A DNA stretch of 64,000 nt. Source: Pseudomonadota bacterium. GTDB taxonomy: Bacteria; Pseudomonadota; Alphaproteobacteria; Rhizobiales; Hyphomicrobiaceae. A program made the position numbers and the translations under genes. The stretch is from assembly GCA_018242295.1 (NCBI GenBank), contig JAFECE010000004.1, forward strand, positions 124,001 through 188,000, in the 5' to 3' direction. This document shows, in pieces, positions 25,836 to 34,967 of the stretch (positions are counted from its first letter, which is position 1; each line of letters begins with the position of its first letter). The notes under the pieces were generated by a model that had not been told where the DNA came from, searched no databases, and saw nothing but the letters and a program-made list of their open reading frames with translations.

Positions 25836-27515
25836 TCAGTTGGCGCCCTCAAGCAGACGTCGCGCGATCACCTGTGCCTGAATTTCCGCCGCGCCCTCGA
25901 AAATATTCAGAATGCGCGCATCGCAAAGCACGCGACTTACGGGATATTCGAGCGCGAAACCGTTGCCGCCGTGGATCTGCAAAGCGTTGTCCGCGTTCGC
26001 CCAGGCAACGCGTGCGCCGAGCAGCTTCGCCATGCCCGCTTCGAGATCGCAGCGCCGGCCGGCATCCTTCTGCCGCGCCGAGAAATACGTGAGCTGCCGC
26101 GCGATCATCGTCTCGACGGCCATCATCACGACCTTGTTGCGGACCCGCGGGAACGAATAGATCGGCTTGCCGAACTGCGAGCGTTCGAGCGCATATTTGA
26201 GCCCGAGATCCATCGCGCACTGCGCGACGCCGACAGCGCGAGCCGCCGTCTGGATACGTGCCCCCTCGAAGGTGTTCATCAGCTGCTTGAAGCCTTGCCC
26301 TTCGACGCCGCCGAGCAGATTTGCAGCCGGCACTTCGAAGTTGTCGAAGGAAATGTCGTATTCCTTCATCCCGCGGTAGCCGAGAACCTCGATCTCGCCG
26401 CCGGTCATGCCCTGCGCCGGAAATGGCTCCGCGTCCGTTCCGCGCGGCTTCTCGGCGATGAACATCGACAGGCCCTTGTAGCCCTTTTCGTTCGGATTGG
26501 TGCGCGTCAGCACCGTCATCACGTCGGCACGAACCGGATGCGTGATCCACGTCTTCTGACCGGTGATCTTGTAAACATCACCATCCTTCACTGCGCGCGT
26601 CGTCAGCGAGGCAAGGTCGGAACCGGTATTCGGCTCAGTGAAAACGGCCGTCGGCAGCCACTCGCCGCTCGCGATCTTCGGGAGATATTTCTCCTTCTGC
26701 TCCGGCGTGCCATTGTTATGAATGAGTTCGCCCGCGATCTCCGCGCGCGTACCAAGCGATCCAACGCCGATGTAGCCGCGCGAAAGCTCTTCCGAGGCGA
26801 CGCACATCGATTCCTTGCCGAGCGCCATGCCGCCGAACTCTTCCGGCAATGCGAGACCGAAAACGCCGAGCTCGGCAAGCTTCGCAATGACGTCGAGCGG
26901 AATGTATTCGTTCTTGAGGTGCCACTCGTGCGCGTGCGGATAAACTTCGTCGAGACAGAAGCGGCGCATCAGATCCTGGATCTGCGCATGCGTCTCGTCG
27001 AGACCCGTGTCGCCAAAGGTCATCGCTTCGGGCTGCACGGCGATCAATTCACCAAGGCGGGCCTTGACCGTTTCCGAACCGCCCTCGGCGACGATATCGG
27101 CAACGGAATCCTCAAAGCGGCGGAGATCGCTCTTCGGAACGCCCAACGCCTCGGCGCGCGCGATTTCAAGCTGGCTCATCGGAATGCCATTGGCGACCTG
27201 CGCGGCGTATTCGCCGAAGGCCGCGATGAGCAGAAGCTGCTCGAATTCACCGAAGCGCCCTTCGCCTTCGAGACGGCTCGCCCAATCGTGCATCTGGCGA
27301 AGACCCTCGACCGTCGTCGCAAGCCAGGCGAGCCCGTGCGCCGTGTGCTGCGCTTGGTCGATGCCGCCCGCTTCCTGGATCTTGATCCTGACGCCCGCCT
27401 TGGCGGCCTGAAGAATTTTGTCCGCCCCGGCGACGACTTCACCGGTACGCTCGATGAGCTTGGCGGCTCCCCCTGCAAGGATGCTGGCTCCAGCCTTCAT
27501 CGGCGTAACGGACAT
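25836..27515 (-). CDS. mcd: (2S)-methylsuccinyl-CoA dehydrogenase
   Basis: A 559-residue flavoprotein of the acyl-CoA dehydrogenase family with an extra N-terminal region of about 160 residues, as in Mcd of the ethylmalonyl-CoA pathway; it oxidises (2S)-methylsuccinyl-CoA to mesaconyl-CoA. The dehydrogenase core begins near LDETHAQIQDLMRRF. FTEPNTGSDLASLTTRA binds FAD, YALERSQFGKPI is conserved and the catalytic glutamate is in NIFEGAAEIQAQ. AGGAG precedes ATG 27515. ccr and ecm lie within 5 kb, supporting Mcd over a general fatty acyl-CoA dehydrogenase. Electrons go to ETF. Confidence 0.92.
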   Translation of the reverse strand: MSVTPMKAGASILAGGAAKLIERTGEVVAGADKILQAAKAGVRIKIQEAGGIDQAQHTAHGLAWLATTVEGLRQMHDWASRLEGEGRFGEFEQLLLIAAFGEYAAQVANGIPMSQLEIARAEALGVPKSDLRRFEDSVADIVAEGGSETVKARLGELIAVQPEAMTFGDTGLDETHAQIQDLMRRFCLDEVYPHAHEWHLKNEYIPLDVIAKLAELGVFGLALPEEFGGMALGKESMCVASEELSRGYIGVGSLGTRAEIAGELIHNNGTPEQKEKYLPKIASGEWLPTAVFTEPNTGSDLASLTTRAVKDGDVYKITGQKTWITHPVRADVMTVLTRTNPNEKGYKGLSMFIAEKPRGTDAEPFPAQGMTGGEIEVLGYRGMKEYDISFDNFEVPAANLLGGVEGQGFKQLMNTFEGARIQTAARAVGVAQCAMDLGLKYALERSQFGKPIYSFPRVRNKVVMMAVETMIARQLTYFSARQKDAGRRCDLEAGMAKLLGARVAWANADNALQIHGGNGFALEYPVSRVLCDARILNIFEGAAEIQAQVIARRLLEGAN

Positions 27516-27865
27516 GCGTTTCTCCTGAGGAATGACAATGCGCTGGACAATGTATTTCGCCCATCCCAGCGGTACTGCGCGACCAATTCACTGCTCTGCG
27601 GGATTAGTCAACAGGCCGCGACCCCGAACCAACCCTCGCGCGACGTATTTGCGCAAAACCGGCGGCCAGAGCGCCCCGGGTGCGCTCCGGGAACGATCGT
27701 GGACCTTGTAAGGTTTCCGCCGGTTACAGGACTGACCATGAGCCTGAACCTGCGTCCAAATTGCCGCCTCCTTCAGACTTATGACGTCCGGTGTGGACCC
27801 CGGTTCTCCGAGACACTAGGTTCCGCGCAACAAAACACGAAAAGCCTGGGGAGAGACGTTAACTC
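27516..27865. promoter_or_regulatory. divergent intergenic region between mcd and yihY
   Basis: About 350 bp separating two genes read outwards, so it must hold both promoters. Apart from GC-rich inverted elements around CCCCGGGTGCGCTCCGGG (near 27675-27693) I see no operator that I can assign. Confidence 0.35.
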
Positions 27866-28756
27866 ATGAAGCGCATGCGAAGATTGTTCGAGGCCCTCTA
27901 CCGGGTCTACGAGCATTCGGGCTTCGCGATGGCCGGCGCGATCGCATTTTCTTTTGTCGTTTCCATTTTTCCCTTTTGCATCTTTCTCGGCGCCCTCTCC
28001 GGTATTTTCGGCGGCCGCGAGCTTGCTCAGGACGCCATCAACCAATTGTTTGCCATCCTGCCGGAGCCGGTCGTCAAAGGCATCGCTCCGCAGATCGAAG
28101 CGGTGATGGGATCGCAGCGTATCGATCTTCTAACGGCCTCCGCATTCCTGGCCCTGTTCTTCGCCACGAGCGCGGTCGAGACATTGCGCGCCGCCTTGAA
28201 CGGCGCCTACCGGGTGCGCGAGAAGCGGCCCTACGCGCTATGCCTGCTGATCAGCATGCTCTTCGTATTCGTCAACGCGTTCTCGACGCTGGTGATCACC
28301 TGGGTCGTCGTCGTCGGCCCGGGCATCTTCGGACCAGCGATCGTCGAAAGCACTTCTGCCGGTTGGATTAAAACGTTTATCGATTCGATCAGCCTCGGGC
28401 CCGGGCTCCGATACAGCGTTGCCGGCGCCGTGATGGCCGTGCAGTTGTTTGCGCTTCACTTGTGGCTGGTGGCAGGCAGACGGCGCGTGGCCGATGTCTG
28501 GCCCGGCATACTTCTGACGATCGGCCTTTGGCTCGCCCTCGCCGGACTGTGGTCCTACTACATTAAAATCAGCAACTATTCGCTGTTCTACGCCGGTCTT
28601 TCGCAGCTGATGATCGCGCTGATCTTCTTCCAGTTCACCGCGATCACCATCCTCTTGGGTGCCGAGTTCAATCGCGGTCTCATGGAAATGAAGCGTATGC
28701 GCCGCGAAGCGGCCGAGCGCGAGGCGCTTCGCGTCAGCGCGATTGGCGGCGCGTAA
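27866..28756 (+). CDS. YihY/BrkB-family inner-membrane protein
   Basis: A 296-residue membrane protein with six helices. The family marks are GFAMAGAIAFSFVVSIFPF near the start, LLTASAFLALFFATSAVETL, ALNGAYRVREKRPY, and SNYSLFYAGLSQLMIALIFF in the second half. BrkB was once taken for RNase BN; the family is now thought to be an uncharacterised transporter or lipid-related membrane protein. GGGAGAG sits before ATG 27866. It lies between mcd and ccr but has no known link to the pathway. Confidence 0.88.
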   Translation: MKRMRRLFEALYRVYEHSGFAMAGAIAFSFVVSIFPFCIFLGALSGIFGGRELAQDAINQLFAILPEPVVKGIAPQIEAVMGSQRIDLLTASAFLALFFATSAVETLRAALNGAYRVREKRPYALCLLISMLFVFVNAFSTLVITWVVVVGPGIFGPAIVESTSAGWIKTFIDSISLGPGLRYSVAGAVMAVQLFALHLWLVAGRRRVADVWPGILLTIGLWLALAGLWSYYIKISNYSLFYAGLSQLMIALIFFQFTAITILLGAEFNRGLMEMKRMRREAAEREALRVSAIGGA

Positions 28757-28835
28757 ACGCGCCGCCTCGGCAATCGCATATTTTCTCGGAAAAGACAGCC
28801 TTCCTTCACCTTGACCGGCAAAGGAAGGTAACGTG

Positions 28836-30149
28836 TTATCGAGGCTGCGGCCCAGCTTCGATGACGTCTTCCAAAGTCCGGAGACCCGTCGTCGGAGCCG
28901 ATACCAGCACCGCCATGTTGCCTGGCTTGTGCTCGTTCCGGTACATCCGCATGTGTGCCTTCGGAATCTGCTCCCACGAGAACACTTCCGACATGCACGG
29001 ATCGATGCGACGCTCGACGACCAGCTTGTTGGCCTGCGACGCTTGGGCGAGGTTGGCAAAGTGCGAACCCTGCACGCGCTTCTGGTGCATCCAGAGATAC
29101 CGCGCATCCATCGTCAGATTGTAACCGGTGGTGCCTGCGCAGATCACGACCATGCCGCCGCGCTTCACGACCTGCACGGAAACCGGAATGGTCGTCTCAC
29201 CCGGGTGTTCGAAGACGCAGTCGACGTTGACACCCTTGCCAGTGACCTCCCAGATCGCCTGGCCAAACTTGCGCATCTCCTTCAGCCACTCTTGATACTC
29301 GGGCGAGTTCACCTTCGGCAGCTGTCCCCAGCAGTTGAACTTCTTGCGATTGATCACACCCTTGGCGCCGAGCTGGCGGACGAAGTCGAACTTGTCGTCC
29401 TCGGAAACGACGCCGATCGCGTTGGCGCCAGAGGTCGCGCAGAGCTGGACCGCGAAGGCGCCGAGGCCGCCGGCCGCACCCCACACGAGCACGTTATGGC
29501 CGGGCCTAAGCACGTGCGGACGATGGCCGAAGAGCATGCGGTAGGCTGTTGCGAGCGTCAGCGTATAGCAGGCGCTCTCTTCCCACGTCAGATGCTTCGG
29601 CCGTTCGAGAAGCTGGCGGTCCTGCACGCGACAGAACTGGGCGAAAGAACCATCCGGCGTTTCGTAACCCCAGATGCGCTGAGAGGGCGAGAACATCGGA
29701 TCGCCGCCGTTGCACTCTTCGTCGTCGCCATCGTCCTGATTGCAGTGAACGACGACTTCATCGCCGACCTTCCAGCGCTTCACCTTCGAGCCGACGGCCC
29801 AGACGATGCCGGACGCATCCGAACCTGCAATGTGGTACGGCTGCTTGTGGACGTTGAACATCGAGACAGGCGTGCCGAGCGACGCCCAGACGCCGTTGTA
29901 ATTGACGCCGGCCGCCATGACGAGGACGAGCACGTCATGGCTATCCAGCTCCCACGTCGGAACGACTTCGACTTGCATCGCCGTTTCCGGCAGACCCTCA
30001 CGCTCTTTGCGGATGGTCCAGGCATACATGTTCTTCGGAACGTGCCCGAGCGGCGGAATTTCTCCGATCTCGTAAAGATCTTTCTTGATGCCCGCCGCCG
30101 ACTGAGCATCGGCCACGTCGCTTTTTGCTGCCAGCTTCTGGCTCGACAT
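28836..30149 (-). CDS. ccr: crotonyl-CoA carboxylase/reductase
   Basis: Ccr reductively carboxylates crotonyl-CoA with NADPH and CO2 to (2S)-ethylmalonyl-CoA, the defining step of the ethylmalonyl-CoA pathway. At 437 residues it is full length. VNYNGVWASLGTPVSMF, HIAGSDASGIVWAVG, the Rossmann VLVWGAAGGLGAFAVQL, and FEHPGETTIPVSV with HPGE (CO2-pocket region) are characteristic of Ccr rather than of other MDR reductases. A long frame runs antisense to it, discarded as coding bias. The gene is transcribed away from ecm, with a small membrane-protein gene in between. Confidence 0.96.
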   Translation of the reverse strand: MSSQKLAAKSDVADAQSAAGIKKDLYEIGEIPPLGHVPKNMYAWTIRKEREGLPETAMQVEVVPTWELDSHDVLVLVMAAGVNYNGVWASLGTPVSMFNVHKQPYHIAGSDASGIVWAVGSKVKRWKVGDEVVVHCNQDDGDDEECNGGDPMFSPSQRIWGYETPDGSFAQFCRVQDRQLLERPKHLTWEESACYTLTLATAYRMLFGHRPHVLRPGHNVLVWGAAGGLGAFAVQLCATSGANAIGVVSEDDKFDFVRQLGAKGVINRKKFNCWGQLPKVNSPEYQEWLKEMRKFGQAIWEVTGKGVNVDCVFEHPGETTIPVSVQVVKRGGMVVICAGTTGYNLTMDARYLWMHQKRVQGSHFANLAQASQANKLVVERRIDPCMSEVFSWEQIPKAHMRMYRNEHKPGNMAVLVSAPTTGLRTLEDVIEAGPQPR

Positions 30150-30374
30150 TGGTGTTGCGTCTCCCGACCTTTTCCCCGCGACGAGGGCCGTTATGGCTCA
30201 TCTTCTTCGCGTTTCTCCCCAACTTCGCTTGGGGATCGCAGTATGAAGCACGTTTTTGCGCTGCAATGAAGAGGGTTAGGCGGCTGTTAATGCCGGCTCA
30301 ATTCCTCTTTAACGAGAGAGGGTTATTGTTCCGCCTTCCTTTTCCTACCCATTCGGGCAGTTGGAACTCGGCTC

Positions 30375-30737
30375 ATGCAAGACCTCTTTTGGCAGCTCAA
30401 GAATACCGACTCCTTCATCATTTACACGACGCTCGTTTTCGTCGCGATCGTCGGCTTGTTTATCCGCGAAATCGCCGGCTCTTCGGGGCTTGCCTTGAGC
30501 TCGCTCCCTTTGTTGACAATCGGCGGAATTGCAGGCCCGGCTTTCTTTACCCAGCAAATGATCGCCCTTTCATACGATAAGAACGTCAACGTCGTCACTG
30601 CGACAGCATTGGGCGTCCTCGTAGCGCTGCTCGCCATCCTGTTGGGCAAGTGGCTGTGGACGGTCATTAACGAGCATCGGGTCAGCCGGGCGAAACTCGT
30701 CGCCATTCCGAGCCGTCCGCCCCGCCTGCGGCGCTAA
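30375..30737 (+). CDS. small multi-helix membrane protein
   Basis: A 120-residue protein with three hydrophobic segments (about 13-33, 38-58 and 72-95: IIYTTLVFVAIVGLFI, LPLLTIGGIAGPAFF, VTATALGVLVALLAILLGKW) and a basic tail ending RPPRLRR. ATG 30375 has a weak TTGGAA upstream. It is 140 bp ahead of ecm in the same direction, so a shared transcript is possible. No family known to me. A link with the ethylmalonyl-CoA pathway is unproven. Confidence 0.65.
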   Translation: MQDLFWQLKNTDSFIIYTTLVFVAIVGLFIREIAGSSGLALSSLPLLTIGGIAGPAFFTQQMIALSYDKNVNVVTATALGVLVALLAILLGKWLWTVINEHRVSRAKLVAIPSRPPRLRR

Positions 30738-30878
30738 GCCGGACCCGCGGCAACCGGTCTTTGTGCCATCCCGAACCGGCAGAGCGCGGCGAACTGCCGG
30801 TTTTGCCTTTTCATGGGCTTCGGCTACGGTAAATGTCTCGCCACCACAATTTGACCCGAGCCTAGGGGCGCCTCTTCG

Positions 30879-32891
30879 ATGTCGGACACTAAGTCTCGTG
30901 ACCACGCGACGACCAAATCAGCAAAAGCCCAGCGCGATAAGCCCTGGCTGATCCGCACCTACGCCGGTCATTCGACCGCTGAAAAGTCGAACGCGCTCTA
31001 CAAGAAGAATTTGGCGAAGGGACAGACGGGCCTCTCGATCGCCTTCGATCTACCGACGCAGACGGGCTACGATTCCGACCACGAACTCGCCCGCGGCGAG
31101 GTCGGCAAAGTCGGCGTTCCGGTCTCCCACATCGGCGATATGCTGACCCTGCTCGACGGCATTCCGCTCGACCAGATGAATACGTCGATGACGATCAATG
31201 CGACGGCCGCCTGGCTGCTGTCGCTCTACATCGCGGTTGCCGACAAGACGGGCGCTTCACGCGATAAACTGACCGGCACCATTCAGAACGACATCATCAA
31301 GGAATACCTCTCGCGCGGCACCTACGTCTTCCCGCCCGAGCCGTCGCTGCGCCTGATCAAGGACACGATCGTCTTTTCGACGAAGAACGTACCGAAGTGG
31401 AACCCGACGAACGTCTGCTCCTACCATCTACAGGAAGCCGGCGCGACGCCCGTCCAGGAATTGGCCTACGCGCTGGCGACGTCCATCGCCGTCCTCGACA
31501 CCGTGAAAGCGTCGGGCGAAGTGCCGCCGGAAGAATTCGGCAACGTCGTCGGCCGCATCTCCTTCTTCGTCAACGCCGGCATGCGATTCATCACCGAGAT
31601 GTGCAAGATGCGCGCATTCGGCGAGCTTTGGGACGAAATCACCCGCGAACGCTACGGCGTGACGGATGCGAAGCACCGCATGTTCCGCTACGGCGTCCAG
31701 GTGAACTCGCTCGGCCTCACCGAACCGCAGGCGGAAAACAACGTCTACCGCATCCTCATCGAGATGCTGGCCGTGACGCTCTCGAAAAATGCGCGCGCCC
31801 GCGCCGTGCAGCTTCCCGCCTGGAACGAAGCGCTCGGACTTCCCCGCCCGTGGGATCAGCAGTGGTCGCTCCGCATGCAGCAGATCGTCGCCTTCGAGAC
31901 GGACCTGCTCGAATACGGCGATATCTTTGACGGCTCCGTCGAGATCGCGAAAAAGGTCGCGGCGCTGAAGGAAGAAGCGAAGGCCGAACTCGCGACCATC
32001 GAGAAAATGGGCGGCGCCGTTGCTTCGATCGACTACATGAAGCGCCGCCTCGTCGAGAGCAACACCGGCAGGCTTTCCGACATCGAGAACGGCGAACTGA
32101 TCGTCGTCGGCGTCAACAAATTCACCGAAACCGAGCCCTCGCCGCTGTCCGGGGGCACCGACGCCATCATGGTCGTCGATCCGGCCGTGGAAGCCGAGCA
32201 GATTGGCCGGCTCAAGGCATGGCGCGAAAACCGCGATGCCAAAAAGGCCGCGGCGGCACTCGCCGAGGTCGAACGCGCGGCCAAGGAAGGCCGCAACATC
32301 ATGGATAGTTCGATCGAGGCCGCGAAGGCCGGCGTCACCACCGGCGAATGGGGCACCGCGCTCCGCAAGATCTTCGGCGAATACCGCGCGCCGACCGGCG
32401 TCGCCCAAGCCGCCGTCGCCCGTGATAGCACCGAGCTCGAAGCCGTTCGCGCCAGCGTCGATGACGTGTCCGGCCGCCTTGGCCGCCGCATCAAGTTCCT
32501 GGTGGGCAAACCGGGCCTCGACGGCCATTCCAACGGCGCCGAGCAGATCGCGGTCCGCGCCCGCGACGTCGGCATGGAAGTCGTCTACGAGGGCATCCGT
32601 CTAACCCCCGGCCAAATCGTTCGCGCCGCCGTCGACGAAGGCGTCCACGTCATCGGCCTGTCGATCCTCTCCGGCTCGCACGTCCCCCTCGTCAAGGACG
32701 TCATGGAGCGCATTCGCAAGGAAGGCCTGGATGACGTCCCGGTCGTCGTCGGCGGCATCATCCCGCCGGAAGATGCCAAGACGTTGAAGGCCTTCGGCGT
32801 CGCCGCCGTCTACACGCCCAAGGACTTCCAGCTGAACGACATCATGGCGGATATCGTGAAGCTCGTGGACCGCTACGCCAAGGCCGCGTAA
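30879..32891 (+). CDS. ecm: ethylmalonyl-CoA mutase
   Basis: A 670-residue B12-dependent mutase converting (2R)-ethylmalonyl-CoA to (2S)-methylsuccinyl-CoA (MeaA type). The N-terminal TIM barrel includes GQTGLSIAFDLPTQTGYDSD and NVCSYHLQEAGATPVQELAY. The C-terminal cobalamin domain has KFLVGKPGLDGHSNGAEQ (DxHxxG), GLSILSGSH and VGGIIPPEDA. The single-chain form and length fit Ecm, distinct from two-subunit methylmalonyl-CoA mutase. A 22-bp palindrome follows the stop. With mcd and ccr this is strong evidence for the pathway. Confidence 0.95.
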   Translation: MSDTKSRDHATTKSAKAQRDKPWLIRTYAGHSTAEKSNALYKKNLAKGQTGLSIAFDLPTQTGYDSDHELARGEVGKVGVPVSHIGDMLTLLDGIPLDQMNTSMTINATAAWLLSLYIAVADKTGASRDKLTGTIQNDIIKEYLSRGTYVFPPEPSLRLIKDTIVFSTKNVPKWNPTNVCSYHLQEAGATPVQELAYALATSIAVLDTVKASGEVPPEEFGNVVGRISFFVNAGMRFITEMCKMRAFGELWDEITRERYGVTDAKHRMFRYGVQVNSLGLTEPQAENNVYRILIEMLAVTLSKNARARAVQLPAWNEALGLPRPWDQQWSLRMQQIVAFETDLLEYGDIFDGSVEIAKKVAALKEEAKAELATIEKMGGAVASIDYMKRRLVESNTGRLSDIENGELIVVGVNKFTETEPSPLSGGTDAIMVVDPAVEAEQIGRLKAWRENRDAKKAAAALAEVERAAKEGRNIMDSSIEAAKAGVTTGEWGTALRKIFGEYRAPTGVAQAAVARDSTELEAVRASVDDVSGRLGRRIKFLVGKPGLDGHSNGAEQIAVRARDVGMEVVYEGIRLTPGQIVRAAVDEGVHVIGLSILSGSHVPLVKDVMERIRKEGLDDVPVVVGGIIPPEDAKTLKAFGVAAVYTPKDFQLNDIMADIVKLVDRYAKAA

Positions 32892-32900
32892 CCAGACCTT

Positions 32901-32922
32901 GCGAGAGCCGGCCGGCTCTCGC
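32901..32922. terminator. 22-bp perfect palindrome after ecm
   Basis: GCGAGAGCCGG followed at once by CCGGCTCTCGC. It starts 9 bp after the ecm stop. It would form an 11-bp hairpin (minus the few bases needed for the turn), without a T-run. It probably stabilises or ends the ecm message. Confidence 0.5.
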
Positions 32923-32934
32923 TACCCTGGACGA

Positions 32935-33237
32935 ATGAAAATCTGGGTCGTCCTGTTTCTTCTTTTGCTCGCCGTAGGCATTGCCTTCGGCGTCGCACGC
33001 GATTTGTTGTCCCGCCAGCAGGGCACGGTGGTCGGCATCGTCACCGCACTGGATTTCGGCAATCCGCAGCCGAAATGGTTGCCGGCAACGCCCCCGCACT
33101 ACACCGCGCGCCTTCCGGATGGCCAGCTGGTAGCGGTCGCCGCCAAAACGCCGCTGAACATCCCCGTCGGGGCCTCGATAACCCTCACGGAAATGATGAC
33201 ACCCTGGGGACAGATCTGGTACAGGCAGCGCGACTAG
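32935..33237 (+). CDS. small membrane-anchored beta-domain protein
   Basis: A 100-residue protein starting MKIWVVLFLLLLAVGIAFGV, a single N-terminal helix or uncleaved signal, followed by an extracytoplasmic domain with alternating strands (GTVVGIVTALD, YTARLPDGQLVAVAAKTPL, GASITLTEM, GQIWYRQRD). The DGQLVAV and later GASITLTE resemble an OB or SH3-like barrel. The next gene encodes a protein of the same plan, perhaps a distant paralogue. Function unknown. Confidence 0.7.
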   Translation: MKIWVVLFLLLLAVGIAFGVARDLLSRQQGTVVGIVTALDFGNPQPKWLPATPPHYTARLPDGQLVAVAAKTPLNIPVGASITLTEMMTPWGQIWYRQRD

Positions 33238-33247
33238 GGAGGGGCTG

Positions 33248-33592
33248 TTGCGCGAAGAAACTCGAAAGCGGCTCGAGCGGGCACTCTGGCTCGACCGCGC
33301 CAAGAAGCTCGGAATCGCCTTGGCGATCGTCGCGGCGATTGGCTTGGCATTCGGCTACGAGACGCTGGATATGTCCGTCTCCAACACGGATGTTCAGGGC
33401 ACCGTCACCGACATTGAGCCCCTGGTTTCGAAGCAGAACTCCGCCGATGGCGAAAACGTCATCGTCAGGCTCGACGGCGGGCCTCTGGTCCGCGTGCTGG
33501 CCTACAAGTCCCGCAACATCAAGATCGGCGACAAAATCCAGGTCGTAGAGCACCACCATGCGACGGGCCGGGTGACGCATACGCTCAGATAA
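33248..33592 (+). CDS. small membrane-anchored beta-domain protein, possible paralogue of the previous gene
   Basis: A 114-residue protein with a charged N-terminus, one helix (GIALAIVAAIGLAFGY, about 22-38) and a soluble domain with QGTVTDIEPLVSKQ, VIVRLDGGPLVRVLAY and KIGDKIQVVEHHHATGR. The pattern G-T-V, then (V/A)RLxDGxxVxV, then a glycine turn and strand is shared with the 32935 gene. TTG 33248 is used with GGAGGGG right upstream. The HHH near the end could bind metal. The genes are 10 bp apart, likely one operon. Confidence 0.65.
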   Translation: MREETRKRLERALWLDRAKKLGIALAIVAAIGLAFGYETLDMSVSNTDVQGTVTDIEPLVSKQNSADGENVIVRLDGGPLVRVLAYKSRNIKIGDKIQVVEHHHATGRVTHTLR

Positions 33593-33663
33593 TATCTTCG
33601 CGCGTTGACGCGGCGGCCAGGGCCGGTATATGTCGCCGCTTCGCTCGGAATATCCGGGTCGAT

Positions 33664-33748
33664 GCCTCAGTGGCGGAACGGTAGACGCGGCAGACTCAAA
33701 ATCTGCTATCCATCGGGTGTGGGGGTTCGAGTCCCTCCTGAGGCACCA
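33664..33748 (+). tRNA. tRNA-Leu (anticodon CAA)
   Basis: An 85-nt tRNA with encoded CCA. The acceptor stem GCCTCAG pairs with CTGAGGC, the anticodon stem GCAGA/TCTGC encloses CTCAAAA so the anticodon is CAA (UUG codons), a long variable arm is present, and GGTTCGAGTCC forms the T arm. No integrated element is visible next to it. Confidence 0.95.
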
Positions 33749-33809
33749 TCGGCGACACATCGCCTATCCGGCCGGGAATTCTTACGCCGGAATGTTTCTG
33801 GAAGGTGGC

Positions 33810-34046
33810 TCACCACCGCCGGACGCAAACACCTCCGTTCCATCGCCTGCACCTGCGGATATCGCGGCGGACGCGACGAATGGCTCTTCTTGATACGCAG
33901 ACACCATTGACGCGTGTCCTTCCCAGGCCGCATCCGAAGCGCACTTGCGTGATCGCGCTATCCGGCTGATGAACTGGCGCGAGCGGCATGGCCTGTGCAG
34001 ACGTTGCGACGACCAAGGCAAAGCCAACAGCGATCCATCTGATCAT
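33810..34046 (-). CDS. small secreted GCG_CRPN-type protein
   Basis: A 78-residue protein with a signal peptide (IAVGFALVVATSAQAMP). The mature part, APVHQPDSAITQVRFGCGLG then RTRVNGVCVSRR and RRCRRWNGGVCVRRW, has the GCG then CV then C spacing of short Rhizobiales proteins related to the GCG_CRPN domain. Highly basic with four mature cysteines that can form two disulfides in the periplasm. Role unknown. Confidence 0.75.
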   Translation of the reverse strand: MIRWIAVGFALVVATSAQAMPLAPVHQPDSAITQVRFGCGLGRTRVNGVCVSRRAIRRVRRDIRRCRRWNGGVCVRRW

Positions 34047-34278
34047 TTTCGTTTCTCCACGTCGTAGCTGTTCTCGAACGCTTCCGAACCGCAGAGCGTC
34101 GAAACCTCACGACACGCCTCAATCACCGGCGCGGGCAAGAGGAACGAGCCGTTATGGTGATTGCCGAGCTTGCTGCACAACTGGGCTTTGAGGCGATTGA
34201 TCTTGTGCTTGCTTACCGCCTGTTAAGTTTGCGGTATCGCGCGAAGGCGTTCCTCGCCACGTGCTTCCGGCAGCCGCC

Positions 34279-34824
34279 TTACCGGCCGATTTCGGCGCGG
34301 CCGCGATTGTAAAGCCACATCCGCGTCAGCGAACCGATGATCTCCTCTGGAGTGTGGTCGAGGATATCGAGAGGCACGCGAACCTTCGATCCCGGCATGA
34401 GATAGAACGGCCGCCGCATGAACCGCCGGTAGAGCGGAACCTTAAGCGCGTCCCGCCCGAGCGCAATCGCAAGCGGCTCCGCAAGCGAAATCTCGGCTTC
34501 CCTGTAAATATTTCCCCGCACGACGACCTCGACGACGCCGATAGCGGCGATTTCCCTCCAAGCGATGCGCCCAAGAGCCTCGATGAAAAGTCCATCGCAA
34601 TTGGCCGCGAGCCGCGGCTTGCCAGTCTCCAGTAGTGGATAGCTATAGTAGACGAGGCAAGCGAAGCACACGCTCGTAAGAAATAGAGTCACGCTCCCTT
34701 TGGCCAGCGACGCATAGAGAAACCCGGCGCCAAAGATAATCAGGATCCAAACAGGAAATTGGATCTCCTCTTGATCGTAAGCGACCTTATACCGGTCGTG
34801 TCGATCGTCGCTCTCGGCAGTCAT
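34279..34824 (-). CDS. two-helix membrane protein with a PH-like domain
   Basis: A 181-residue protein. Two adjacent helices (VWILIIFGAGFLYASLA and VTLFLTSVCFACLVYY, about 26-62) are followed by a cytoplasmic beta-rich part: GLFIEALGRIAWREIAAIGV, EISLAEPLAIALG, FYLMPGSKVRVPLDIL. The order fits bacterial PH-like (STM3941/YdbT-like) proteins, where a W-x-D/E-I motif marks the second strand. ATG 34824 was chosen over 34842 since the first six residues are unlike the rest. Function unknown. Confidence 0.65.
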   Translation of the reverse strand: MTAESDDRHDRYKVAYDQEEIQFPVWILIIFGAGFLYASLAKGSVTLFLTSVCFACLVYYSYPLLETGKPRLAANCDGLFIEALGRIAWREIAAIGVVEVVVRGNIYREAEISLAEPLAIALGRDALKVPLYRRFMRRPFYLMPGSKVRVPLDILDHTPEEIIGSLTRMWLYNRGRAEIGR

Positions 34825-34967
34825 GGCGGCAGCTCGAAGCATGGCCCGCTTCTCGCACGCGAGTCGAATTTATGGAGCCTCTCTTGGCCCGGCAAATAGT
34901 CCTGCGCACCGAACACATTCGGGAACCGGAATATCCGGCTCCCGAAGTGATCCCCCTGTTCCCCGGC

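Noticed and set aside
25971-27869. A 632-codon frame antisense to mcd
   Set aside because: Exact antisense of a well-conserved enzyme; composition is Arg/His/Asp-rich as expected from complementing high-GC codons, with no domain.
28833-30269. A 478-codon frame antisense to ccr
   Set aside because: Mirrors ccr over its whole length; an artefact of codon bias.
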